Below, in pieces: positions 35,091-44,569 of a DNA stretch of 64,000 nucleotides. Location: contig JARGXX010000068.1 in NCBI GenBank assembly GCA_030374765.1, forward strand, positions 3,782,001 through 3,846,000, written 5' to 3'. Origin of the DNA: Agarophyton chilense (lineage: Eukaryota; Rhodophyta; Florideophyceae; Gracilariales; Gracilariaceae). Positions within the stretch are counted from its first letter, which is position 1, and every line of letters starts with the position of its first letter. The notes under the pieces were generated by a model. The model ran no database searches and was not told the DNA's origin. It worked only from the letters and a program-made list of their open reading frames with translations. Position numbers and translations under genes: made by a program.

Positions 35091-36468
35091 CACTATAAAG
35101 TCTGTTTCAAAATCATATCCCTTGTGCAAATTTTCCAAAAATCGACGTTTTGGCTACAGTAAATCTAACAAAATCAGTGTGAAAAAATTTTCAAGTAAAA
35201 AAACTGTTTCAAAAACATAACCTTTATTGCATCCTTTTCATTATAACGCAAGTTCAGTAGTTTATTATTGCTCCTCTAGCCTGTATAACACTTATACAAC
35301 GCTTTGGAATTGATTCTATAAAAGGATTGATAGCATTACAGTCAATATTTTCCCAGCAATCTTTGATACAATTTTTTAGATAAAAAACTGTACCAAATTG
35401 CCTTAATTGCCCATAAACTATTCGGGCCAACATTCCCCAATTGTTTTCGATACGGTTGAGGTCAAGAGAGCGCGCAGGCCATTTCATAATCGACATATTT
35501 TGACTATTGAACCACTGTTTCATAGAATTAGATTTATGCAAAGGTGCATTATCTTGCTGAAAAAAGAATTCTTCTCCTTGCATACAGTATGCAAAAGGTA
35601 AAAGATAGTTTCCTAGAACCTCAGCATACTTCTCAGAGTTCATTGTAGTTTCAACAAAAGCCATATCAGTTGCTCCTTTCGTAGAGATTCCAGCCCAAAC
35701 CATTACTGATGCGCCTCCTGAATGCCTGGTCACAAATTATTTATTTTCTTTTCGTAGATCTTGCCAATAAAACTTATAGCAATCTGGATCATCAAGGTTA
35801 AACTTTTTTTCGTCGTAAAAGATAAAATTATTTCATTCCGTTTTCCAATAAGCCTTTTGAGCACACCATTCCACTCGATTTTTCTTGTGATCATCTTTTT
35901 AAAAAATGTTTTTCTCATTTTTTTGTTCTTGAACAAATTTTGACGGTTGAATTTATCATATATTGTAAATCTTGATAGAGGCAGATTTAGATTTTTGACA
36001 ATTTTTCCGCAAGATGAAGTGTTGCGGCATAGTTTTTGACTAATACCACGCTTATCGGCCGGGGGTAGTGACGTAGGACGGTCGGTTGAACGCTTTGCTC
36101 TTTATGTAGAGGGGTTTTTGATGAAGTTGCTGATTGTTTTTGGGCTGCGCTTGAGTTTTCGGGCTATATCTGCTGGAATCATATCCTGAACTACTAATTT
36201 CATGATTTCTAGCTGTTTAGAGCGTGTCAGAGGTGCGCCACGAGCCATAATTGAGCGAATGATTGTATAAAGGATATACTTTTGAAACAGTGTTATTGAC
36301 TTAGTGGTTTTTATTTGTTGTGAAATGTGCTCTACAGTACGTGAAATGCCTTTTTGGCGCAGTTTTTGTAAAGGGATATGTTTTTGAAACGCACTGTACG
36401 CTCTACAGTACATGTATTCTTTTTGGCGCAGTTTTTGTCAAGGGATATATTTTTGAAACGCACTGTAT
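35091..36468 (-). mobile_element. Tc1/mariner-family transposon with terminal inverted repeats
   Basis: About 1.4 kb. The left end carries CTGTTTCAAAATCATATCCC and the right end carries its inverse, GGGATATATTTTTGAAACGC. A second, inner pair is present (35203-35232 against 36264-36291). The right end is duplicated in tandem: the same 65-70-base stretch occurs at about 36330-36398 and 36399-36468. The transposase inside lies on the minus strand. Confidence 0.8.
35254..36258 (-). pseudogene. Tc1/mariner transposase, frameshifted
   Basis: The N-terminal part starts MARGAPLTRSKQLEIMKLVV and PADIARKLKRSPKTISNFIK, a helix-turn-helix DNA-binding domain. A middle piece in other frames is broken. The C-terminal piece (35733-35254) is open and holds GGASVMVWAGIS, QQDNAPLHKS and LDLNRIENNW, which are the second Asp and the third acidic residue (Glu) of a DDE core. 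The first Asp region appears in a shifted frame around 35790. Frameshifts near 35730-36100 inactivate it. Confidence 0.85.
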
Positions 36469-36982
36469 GACTGGCTCAAATTACAAACGGATCGAGAAAA
36501 AGGAAAAACACTGGGATGTTTTATTCTAGTTTCGATCACTGTAATCTCGAAAACCTCGGATGATACCGGGTCATTCGACAGAAAAAATGCTCTCGCCTAT
36601 GGCACGGGACCGATTTGGTGCTGTCTCATGCCCCGTTATCTGTACTCGGTTTTCGATATATGTACTGTATCTCATTCTTACCCTTCTTAATTTTTTAAAC
36701 CTATTTTCTACGAAAGAGTACTGTTTTTCTATGCTTTTGTAATGAACCCGACATTGCCTTGCTCATCTGGGCCACTGTCATTTGCCCTCAGACCTTTCTA
36801 TCTACTGTCGCCAGTGTCTTTGGCTTCGGAATCGAATTTTCCAGCGGAGTAAACTGCTTCAGAGTATTAAGAGGACCAAATTCGAAATATTGCCAGAACA
36901 ACATATTTCGTCTGGCTTTTCTATTGCGAACACCATAGCTTGTAATGCAAGTATTACAAATATCTTCTCTAAACTAAGAAAT

Positions 36983-37564
36983 ATGGTTTTCAAATTGCTT
37001 GTAATCGTACTAGGAACTCTTTCTATACATCAAAGTACACAGTTGGTCAGTGCGTTTGTGTCGGTCCGAAAAAGTGAAACACCAATGCTCTCCCGAAATG
37101 GAATTACGGTACATGGAAACTGGTGCGGGATAGGTTTGATCGACAAGAGGAAGCGATGCAAAGATAAGCTGGATTGTGTTTGTCGAGAACATTTAGGTTG
37201 TTATTTAAAACATGGAGTGCTTGATTGCCTGTGTGATAATCAGTTTGTCTCAAAATTAAATCACATCCGAGACGTCAAAGCAAGAATTTTGGCAAGCTAC
37301 TTTCGGGGGAGTTCTTGTTTCGCTCCTGAGTTCGGGAAAGCACGGCTTGCTTTCTGTAACACCTTCTTGTGTCAATTTGGATATATCTCGTGTTTGCGTT
37401 TTCCGTGTTTGAAGTGGAACTGTAAAACTCGATTGACCTCGAAGGGGAAGAACAAAGTGCGGAAGCACTTGTGCAAAGCACGTCGATCATTACCAAGACG
37501 CACAATTAAATGGCATGCAATGCAAGGCTACAAACCCTTGAACATGCTCGGGGACTGGAATTGA
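36983..37564 (+). CDS. Secreted phospholipase-A2-like protein, catalytic Asp position changed
   Basis: 193 residues from the Met at 36983, chosen because it begins a good signal peptide (MVFKLLVIVLGTLSI, then small residues). The frame stays open upstream to 36782, but that part looks like leader. The mature protein has GNWCGIG at residues 45-51, resembling the calcium loop, and then CVCREHLGCYL (65-75), resembling the C-C-x-x-H-D-x-C-Y active-site helix. His70 is present, but the next residue is Leu where PLA2 enzymes have Asp, so classical calcium-dependent catalysis is doubtful. CLCDNQFVSKL (82-92) matches the following C-x-C-D-x-x-F helix. There are 14 or more Cys, fitting a disulfide-rich secreted protein. 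Family call moderate; activity doubtful. Confidence 0.65.
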   Translation: MVFKLLVIVLGTLSIHQSTQLVSAFVSVRKSETPMLSRNGITVHGNWCGIGLIDKRKRCKDKLDCVCREHLGCYLKHGVLDCLCDNQFVSKLNHIRDVKARILASYFRGSSCFAPEFGKARLAFCNTFLCQFGYISCLRFPCLKWNCKTRLTSKGKNKVRKHLCKARRSLPRRTIKWHAMQGYKPLNMLGDWN

Positions 37565-38412
37565 TCGTCGTGTAGTACATACTACGTCTAGGCCTTGTTT
37601 CGCGGAGCTTCTCTGGGGGTGAATTCTTATTTCTTTCTCTTACTGAGGAAATGTGGAATGGAACATGGAACATGTCGTTTGAATCTTCGGTAGAAGAGGT
37701 TTTATTTGAGATTGACTAATCAAAACGAACGCCGTTGTAATTTTTCTTTCGAGGACGACACGGTTTTTTGCTCTGCCTTTTCGAAATAATCAGATGCAAA
37801 TACGCCAGTTCGGATTGACGAGGAGAGTCGCTTTACGCCTGTAGTGAGTTTTGAAGGATCCTTGAAACTTTGCGCGTCTTTGAGCACGTGCGTCTCGCCC
37901 ATGATGGTGTGCGAGCTCCGCTGCAATGTCTCACATTCACGGAAGCAAAATCATATTGCAACTGGGTCTGCGGCGGAACACTAATCTCCGTGGCAGAGAA
38001 GAGTAGCCCATCTGAGCTTTCCGTAGTGCTCCTGAGGCATATTTGAGCTTTCCGTAGTGTTCCTGGTACACATTTGAAATTCCCTTGGTGCTCCTGGAGA
38101 ACATTTGAGCTTTTCGTAGTGCTCCCCTGTAGCGCTCATGGAGCATATTTGCTCTTCTTTGCCACGGAGACTAACACTGCTCTTGAATGGAGCGTAATGC
38201 TGTACTGATAGTATGTTAATTATTTACGTAGGTAGTAATCAGTCAGGAATCCAGTACGCAGTGAGAACTGTAGCTCCAGGTAAATTACTGGCGTGCTGAT
38301 GAACTTCGTGATGGTTTTCTCCTGACTAAACTAAAAAGTGAAGTTCTTCACTTAAAAGGGCTGCAAAACGTCCTGATGTACTGTATTTGATGCTTTCCCT
38401 GAGTTAAACTCG
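37565..38412. other. Gap with imperfect tandem repeat
   Basis: No gene seen. It contains the tandem repeat at 38019-38140. Confidence 0.5.
38019..38140. repeat. Imperfect tandem repeat, unit about 32 bases, four copies
   Basis: The unit contains TTTGAGCTTTCCGTAGTGCTCCTG with variants (TTTGAAATTCCCTTGGTG, TTTGAGCTTTTCGTAGTG). The copies differ at several positions. Confidence 0.85.
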
Positions 38413-39432
38413 TCATTCGGCAAACAGCGCGCGCCACGATTGGTGTGTACCGACCGCCTCGGCCTCGTATACTCCACGCGCGATGGCTCTGGTGAGCGTG
38501 TCGGCGGCGGCGGTGCCTAGGCTCGCCAAAGTGAGCGACGTTGGATCCGCTATATCTTCTCGTGCCGTCGAGACTGCGAAAACCACGTCCCCATCGTAAG
38601 GCGTGTGGAGAGGACGAATGGCCCGCGACATGCCATCAGCAGCCATGATAGCAAGGCGTTGCGCCTCAGCCTTGCTGAGCTTTGCATCCGTAGCGACAAT
38701 GGCGATGGTGGTGTTGGCACCACCCTGGGAGCTTTCAATCTTGCAACCGGTGAGCGGCGGCGGCAATGGCGCTGGCGTGCCGGCATTTGGTGGGCGTACG
38801 CCCCCGAATTCATCGCCGACTTCCCACGCGGCAGCCCAAAAGGTGTTGTTTCGCGGGTCGATCACGGTGCCAAAGCTGTTGACGGCGACAAGGGCGCCTA
38901 CGGTGTAACGGCCCACTTTCATTGACGCGCTTCCAAGGCCGCCTTTCAGCTTTCCGGCAGTGGCACCGAGGCCGACACCGCTATTCCCAAGGCTGAAGTC
39001 CTTTCCTGCGGCCTTGACAGCTACGGAGCCAAGAGCACGGTAGGGTGGCGTTTCGCCCTTGGCCTTCTCGCTACCGTTTCCAAGATCGAACAGAATTGCC
39101 GACGGGACCACCGGACAGGGGAACGGCAGGTCGGGGAAAGTGAAGCCGACACCCTTCTTTTTCAGCGCTTCAATTACGCCTCCGGCCGCATCCAGGCCGA
39201 AGACCGAGCCACCGGCGAGCACGAGGCCGTGGATACTCTCGACAAGGCATGACGGCTCTAGTGCGGAAATATCACGGGTTCCGGGGGCTCCACCGCGCAC
39301 ATCGGCGGCGGCCACCATTGCGCCGTCATCGGGCACAAGGACAGTAACGCCGGTCAACGCTGCATGATCTTCGGCATTCCCGACAGTTAAGCCTGGCACG
39401 TCGGTAATCAGGTTTCTGGAACCTGGGTACAT
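38413..39432 (-). CDS. S58-family (P1/DmpA) N-terminal-nucleophile aminopeptidase/amidase
   Basis: 339 residues, intact. The start NLITDVPGLTVGNAEDHAAL and the block DVRGGAPGTRD are typical of the DmpA/L-aminopeptidase-D-esterase family, which also includes nylon-oligomer hydrolase NylC. These enzymes cut themselves into two chains; the new N-terminal Thr or Ser is the nucleophile. GGANTTIAIVATDAKLS (237-253) fits that site, giving cleavage between Asn240 and Thr241. No targeting peptide is evident. The gene is clearly more GC-rich (Gly-, Ala- and Val-rich, G/C third bases) than its AT-rich surroundings and has no intron, suggesting bacterial origin by transfer. Its substrate in this organism is unknown. 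Confidence 0.9.
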   Translation of the reverse strand: MYPGSRNLITDVPGLTVGNAEDHAALTGVTVLVPDDGAMVAAADVRGGAPGTRDISALEPSCLVESIHGLVLAGGSVFGLDAAGGVIEALKKKGVGFTFPDLPFPCPVVPSAILFDLGNGSEKAKGETPPYRALGSVAVKAAGKDFSLGNSGVGLGATAGKLKGGLGSASMKVGRYTVGALVAVNSFGTVIDPRNNTFWAAAWEVGDEFGGVRPPNAGTPAPLPPPLTGCKIESSQGGANTTIAIVATDAKLSKAEAQRLAIMAADGMSRAIRPLHTPYDGDVVFAVSTAREDIADPTSLTLASLGTAAADTLTRAIARGVYEAEAVGTHQSWRALFAE

Positions 39433-41794
39433 TGCGGGATGGCCTTAAGTGGAAATCAGCGCATAAACATTCTTTTCTCATACTGCTCACTGCACGTATC
39501 TATCCTCATAGCCGTTGTAGCCCATGAGCGCAGGGCGATACAGTATTGATTGGAAGTCGTTGATTTCTGTGAAGGGAGATTTGAATTGCGGCTATTGGGG
39601 GTTCCAAACAAGCCCAAAAAGCTGGTGTGGTTCTGGTGGGGTCCAAGGTGGATGTATTCGAAAGAAACGAAGGAATAAGAGAGACAAGAGCCGTAGCTCA
39701 AAAGCCATCATTTCCGTGTTAAAACCGCCAGAGGAGCGAAGCTTCCGAAGCACAGCACGTGAATGCCATACACTGCACAAATTGGGAAGCACACGATTTT
39801 TGACCTCACATCCTTGGATATCCTTGTTGAGCGAGGTGCGCAGAAAAGGAGGAGATACAAAAGTTATCGTGAAGCTTACCATGCGCTTGTTGTGGCGCAA
39901 AGGAGTCCTGCCAACACTGCGTCAAGGCTCACAGAAACGTGGACGAAATAGATCCCTCCCTCCGATCTTTTGCTCCAGCTTCTTCGTCGCGCCGGAGAGT
40001 TGTCATCTCTTTTCTCCAACCGGTGAGCTCACTGAGCTCACCATCGCTCATGGCCCGAAAAGGTCACGTGCTGAGCGCACAGAAAACCGGTCAACCCCAC
40101 AATCTCCCGTACCTTTTTCATGACATCCATGAAATCCCTCACATCATGTGACGATGATTATCCGATGGCAAAAGTTATTATGCTGTTGTTAATTGGATGA
40201 CGGTTGTTCCAGATAGATGATTCGCGACGCCGGGTGTTTCCGGAAACGTAGAACATAATTGTTACTGTGAAGACCCACTCAATGAAATTTCCTTATCTCA
40301 AAAACCGTTTTGCGAATAGCTTCCGGGAAACTTCAAAGATTAAACTATTGACTGCGACAGTGAAAATCGTTGATTGCTGAAGGCAACAATAAGTTACCAA
40401 TATTAAAATAAAGCTCATAAATTGAGGTTGCCTCAGGCACTTCTTCCACGTTGCAGAACAGCAGAGACACATGTGAAAAATCCAAGGGAGATCGTGCAAT
40501 TCGGGGGGTGACTGACTGCTCGCGGGATTAGACCACCATGGGGTTGACAGATGCAAACAACCCCAAAAACCCCTAAAGCTAAACCCCTAAAACAACCCCT
40601 GCAGACAGTCGACCCCAAAATCAACCCCCGAATCGTATCATTTAGCCAAAATCGAATCATTTCCATGCTAAGATTTGCGGATTCTTTCGTACCGTTAATA
40701 ACCGCGACTCGGGTCAGTTGCACTTCTAAGCACACCGAACAAGATTTACTTGGTACGATAGGTGAGAGAGCATCGTAGTCATGTACGGTCAGATGTTGTC
40801 GATGCGGGACGCGTCGTCGTCGACGGTCTCCAAGCCTGTTCGCATCGGGCTGCCAAGCCATCCTCTCCGTCCCACTCGCGTCTCGTGGTTGCTCTTCTCT
40901 TTATAATGCCAGCTCACTACGCAGTGCACTTAGAACGCAATCGACTGCGCTGCCAACCTATTCCGATCGGCAACGTGCAATCAGCGACTGAGGGTAGACA
41001 AATAGGCAAATGGCAGTCTTGCGAGTACGGAAATCGAGATTGCTTCTTGAACTTCTCTCTGAGATAAACCCCTTATTTGATCAGTAGACCTGAATCTTCC
41101 CGTACCGCGGAATTGCGTTGAGACTGCAAGATAAAAACGGATTGTGGCAGCGATTGTCATTGAGTACGAGATCACCGCTATATTGTACAATCACTTTCTG
41201 GCAAGTTGCACAGTCACTCACAATCGTATTGGTTTACTCCTGGCTACACTTGATATACCTTCGCAAGTGCTTGACAACTCTTTGAAATCGCTTCAGACGT
41301 TACGTTCGTCAGATTTCTGACGACCTTTGGGAATACTAACTCCCATTCAAGCCCCAGATTCCTTTATTTCTCTACTATCGATTTCAGCGTTGGTAGCTTG
41401 AAGAAGATGTGTTCGAGGTCGTTCTTTTTGTTGCTTCCACCTTCGGATAGCGGAACGTCGATGTTTATGTGAGTCGCCCGACATGTATTGCCGTCATGTC
41501 ACGTCAGAAACGGTTCCAACTTTGCTTCCGCTTTCCGAGTTTTTTTCATAGCTGACGAGGCATTCAGAGCAAATTCTAGCTGGATGACACTCATTGAGAG
41601 TTGATAATGCACCGCCTGAATTAAACCGCCATCAGTACAGCTGTCAGAACCAAACCACGTCGAAGTGTTGAGTCTGTGAATTGTCTGCCCGCCGACAGCG
41701 CACACACTACGAATCTCCACGGCGAATCTCCGCTCGGAAGCGATGCAGCTATCGAACACGTACTGAGAAACGATGATGAGAATCACTCTTGCTG
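39433..41794. other. 2.4 kb gap with weak ORFs and a telomere-like stretch
   Basis: The best frame is 39524-40123 (+, 199 codons), rich in Lys, Arg and Ser, with no recognised domain; overlapping frames on both strands make it doubtful. Another is 40433-40861 (-). The C-rich stretch is listed separately. Confidence 0.35.
40552..40630. repeat. C-rich telomere-like stretch
   Basis: Contains irregular units such as CCCCTAAAG, CCCCTAAAA, CCCCAAAAA and CCCCAAAAT. They resemble plant-type telomere repeats (CCCTAAA) but are not regular. It could be an interstitial relic or simple-sequence chance. Confidence 0.4.
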
Positions 41795-43447
41795 ATGGCG
41801 CATCACCCTAGAAAAGAGACCGAAGTTCCGTCTGTCTACGAGAGCTTTCCAGCGCATCTTCATCGCACACATCCCTTTTCAGACTACATTCGGGAACAAT
41901 CTTTCGGCAGTATTCTTGTGTCTAAAATGCTCGAACAGTACACATCGCCTCCTGAAAGCGACAAAGAGAGAGAGGAAAAGCCACTTGTTGTGGAAAACAA
42001 GAATCATCTTCTCTCAATAGAACAACTTTCGTGTCTACCACTCTGTTTCCAGGATCTCCCTTTGATCCCCAAACATTTCCTGCAGATTTCATCACCGGCA
42101 ACCCAGGTTCTTCGTCGAAAACTCATGCGCAAATCAAACGTTCTCATTGTACAAGGAGGATATTCGGCGAAGCGATTCATTTATGATCGTCTGCAGATTC
42201 TTGGTGTGAATGTTTACATCATGGACCACCCTACATCTTTGTGGAACGAAGTCGCCGATCGAGGAGCCATTGCGCAGTTTATTCCGATGGACTTTACGGA
42301 CTACGATGGTATATTTGAACGCTGTATGAATCTGTTGATGAAACTGGGACTGTTGAACCGTTTCGATGCGGTAACAACGTACTACGAAGATGGTGTATTG
42401 CTTGCAGCGCGCATCGCCACCGCTTTAGGATTGGAAACGAATTCCGTTGAAGCGTGTGAAAATGCTCGAAACAAACGTAGAACCAGGGAAGTCATGGCCG
42501 AAAAGGGACTGCCTGTTCCACGGTTCAGGCGCATCATGAATGAGAAAGACATCGAAAGCGCATGTTCTTATGTTGGTTTTCCGCTTGTTCTGAAACCTGC
42601 ATTTGGTGCAGCCTCTATGGGTGTGACACGAATCGACAACATGAAACACGCCATCAGCGCGTACAAAAAGTTGATGCCAACGTTTAATGTGAATCAAGAC
42701 AGCATTTGGGCACAGGGCACTGAGATGCTGATTGAAGAGTACTATGATGGGGACGAATTTGATGTGGATGTGCTGCTTTGGGAGGAAAAGGTTGTGTATG
42801 CAAAAGTTTCTGACAATTGGGCATGTTTGGAACCGTGGTTCAAGGAAACTGGAACGAATTGTCCTTCTTGTTACGATGCGGAGAAGCAACAAGAAATAAT
42901 CAAGTTGGCAACAGATTGTACGCTGGCTTTGGGATTTCGAAACGGATGCTTTCACGTGGAGTGCAGGTACACGAGTCGCGGAGCGCGCTTGATCGAAGTG
43001 AATGCGCGCATGGGAGGCGTGGCTGTGCATGACGCAAATCTGATGGCGTGGGGTGTAGATTTGGTAGAGGAACATTGCATGACGGCGTTGGGAATTATCA
43101 TAAAGCCGGTGATCCCGAGGGAGCCACAGAAATTCATGGCGGAGTGCGCCATCAACGCGCCGTACTCGGGCACGATGTGTGAGGATTTGTGGCTGCAATT
43201 CGCGCAGGATCATTCGTTAGTGTGGAAGATCGACTACCTGAAGAAGAAGGGAGAAGAAGTGGTGGGCCCGGAGGACGGGTTGCCTGATATGATAGCTGAA
43301 ATAATAATGGTGAGTTTGGGGGGCGTGGACGAATGCCTGGAAGAGATGAAGAATATTCTGAAGAACGTGCACGTTCCGATCCGAGCCGCGGTGAAGAGCA
43401 AACAGCTGCCGTTGTTTCTTCCGTTTGGGGCACATCCGTTCTGCTGA
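41795..43447 (+). CDS. ATP-grasp ligase, carnosine-synthase-like
   Basis: 550 residues, intact, starting at the ATG at 41795. ATP-grasp enzymes join a carboxylate to an amine through an acyl-phosphate. Around residues 115-150 the protein has a nucleotide-fold start (VLIVQGGYSAKRFIYDRLQI) resembling carnosine synthase. The ATP-grasp core follows: KRRTREVMAEKGLPVPRF, VGFPLVLKPAFGAASMGVTR (phosphate-binding loop and lysine), LIEEYYDGDEFDVDVLL and, near the end, LIEVNARMGG, which holds the metal-binding Glu and Asn and the Arg. The N-terminal 110 residues are unlike the rest and unassigned. Candidate products are an amino-acid dipeptide or a related amide. The zinc-finger gene at 43946 converges on it. 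Confidence 0.85.
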   Translation: MAHHPRKETEVPSVYESFPAHLHRTHPFSDYIREQSFGSILVSKMLEQYTSPPESDKEREEKPLVVENKNHLLSIEQLSCLPLCFQDLPLIPKHFLQISSPATQVLRRKLMRKSNVLIVQGGYSAKRFIYDRLQILGVNVYIMDHPTSLWNEVADRGAIAQFIPMDFTDYDGIFERCMNLLMKLGLLNRFDAVTTYYEDGVLLAARIATALGLETNSVEACENARNKRRTREVMAEKGLPVPRFRRIMNEKDIESACSYVGFPLVLKPAFGAASMGVTRIDNMKHAISAYKKLMPTFNVNQDSIWAQGTEMLIEEYYDGDEFDVDVLLWEEKVVYAKVSDNWACLEPWFKETGTNCPSCYDAEKQQEIIKLATDCTLALGFRNGCFHVECRYTSRGARLIEVNARMGGVAVHDANLMAWGVDLVEEHCMTALGIIIKPVIPREPQKFMAECAINAPYSGTMCEDLWLQFAQDHSLVWKIDYLKKKGEEVVGPEDGLPDMIAEIIMVSLGGVDECLEEMKNILKNVHVPIRAAVKSKQLPLFLPFGAHPFC

Positions 43448-43945
43448 ACGCCTTACACCAAGCAGTGCTAAATAAACAACTTGAGGCCATTCCATGTTCC
43501 GGCAACGCCCACGTGGCATTGGTGGACAAGTTTCTGGCCAACAGTACCACACTGTCTGCGGAATACAGAAGTACCAAGTTGGCTAAGACAAGCAAATGCG
43601 CTGTACCTTAGCCACGCGTCGCGTTCGGATGGATCATATCTCTTTCTTCTCTATGCCGCACGGCGCCGCTCCATTTTGCAAGTTCGCAGTTCCATTCTTC
43701 CAATCGATAATATTGACTCGCGCCTTCTGTTTTGTACGCTCCATACGTACCCACTCCCAATGCGTTCTGTCCTTGTATGTTCCTATTCGTGAGTGAAGGA
43801 GCGAGTGAGTACTCTGGAATATTTACACATGGATACGCACAACATTTATCTTTACTCGCTACGAACACATCAACGCAAACAAGAAGAAAATTGAATCTCT
43901 TCTGCATCTATATGCACCACTATATCTTATTTCTCACGGAAAAGA

Positions 43946-44569
43946 CTACGACGAGGTTGACATCTGCGCTTCACGGCATTTGGCCGTTCGCTGCACGTGT
44001 TTGTTCACATTTCCCCGTTCACTGAAACGTTGCCCACAGTGGGCGCAACTAAAAGGCCTTAATCCTAGATGAACAGTCTTCTGATGCTTTGACAGCGTTC
44101 CCTTGTGAGCGAACCTTTTCTTACATCTTGCGCAGCAAAACTGTTTCAGTTTAAGATGAACCGCATTTATATGCTGCGTCAGGTCGTACGCTCGTTTGAA
44201 ATTTTGGCCACATTCTTGGCACGAAGATGTTTTTCTAGCTCTTTGCATTCTCATTGTCTTCTTATTCTTCCTTATCTCCGACGGAAGAGCGGTGCAATCA
44301 GGTGGTTTGTGCGTCGCATACTGGCGCGATGCGGAGCTCCTACAGAGGGTGCTTATTTCCATATCAGACTTCGTGCAAACTCGGCGTTCGATAGCTTCAG
44401 GTGAGGTCGGCCCTCTCGTCGGTAACGGATTGCTTGGCAATACTGTATTCCAGAAATTTCGCCTGGATGTCTGAGACGCACATTGTACGTCTTTCGAATC
44501 TTCAACCACCACAGTCGGTCCGTCGTTTGATCTTATGTTCATTTTGTTGTGAGCATTCTTCTTCAACAA
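43946..44569 (-). CDS. C2H2 zinc-finger protein, three fingers
   Basis: 207 residues. Fingers are at 117-138 (C-x2-C...H-x4-H), 146-167 (C-x2-C...H-x4-H) and 175-198. The third ends ...NKHVQRTAKC, so its last ligand is Cys rather than His. The N-terminal 100 residues are basic and low-complexity. Linkers between fingers are short (LKLKQF, LGLRPF), the second close to the T-G-E-K-P-type linker. It is probably a nuclear DNA-binding regulator; its target is unknown. Met10 is an alternative start. Confidence 0.88.
   Translation of the reverse strand: MLKKNAHNKMNIRSNDGPTVVVEDSKDVQCASQTSRRNFWNTVLPSNPLPTRGPTSPEAIERRVCTKSDMEISTLCRSSASRQYATHKPPDCTALPSEIRKNKKTMRMQRARKTSSCQECGQNFKRAYDLTQHINAVHLKLKQFCCARCKKRFAHKGTLSKHQKTVHLGLRPFSCAHCGQRFSERGNVNKHVQRTAKCREAQMSTSS

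Noticed and set aside
39524-40123. 199-codon plus-strand ORF as a gene
   Set aside because: No motif, basic low-complexity composition and overlapping frames on both strands; left in the gap description only.
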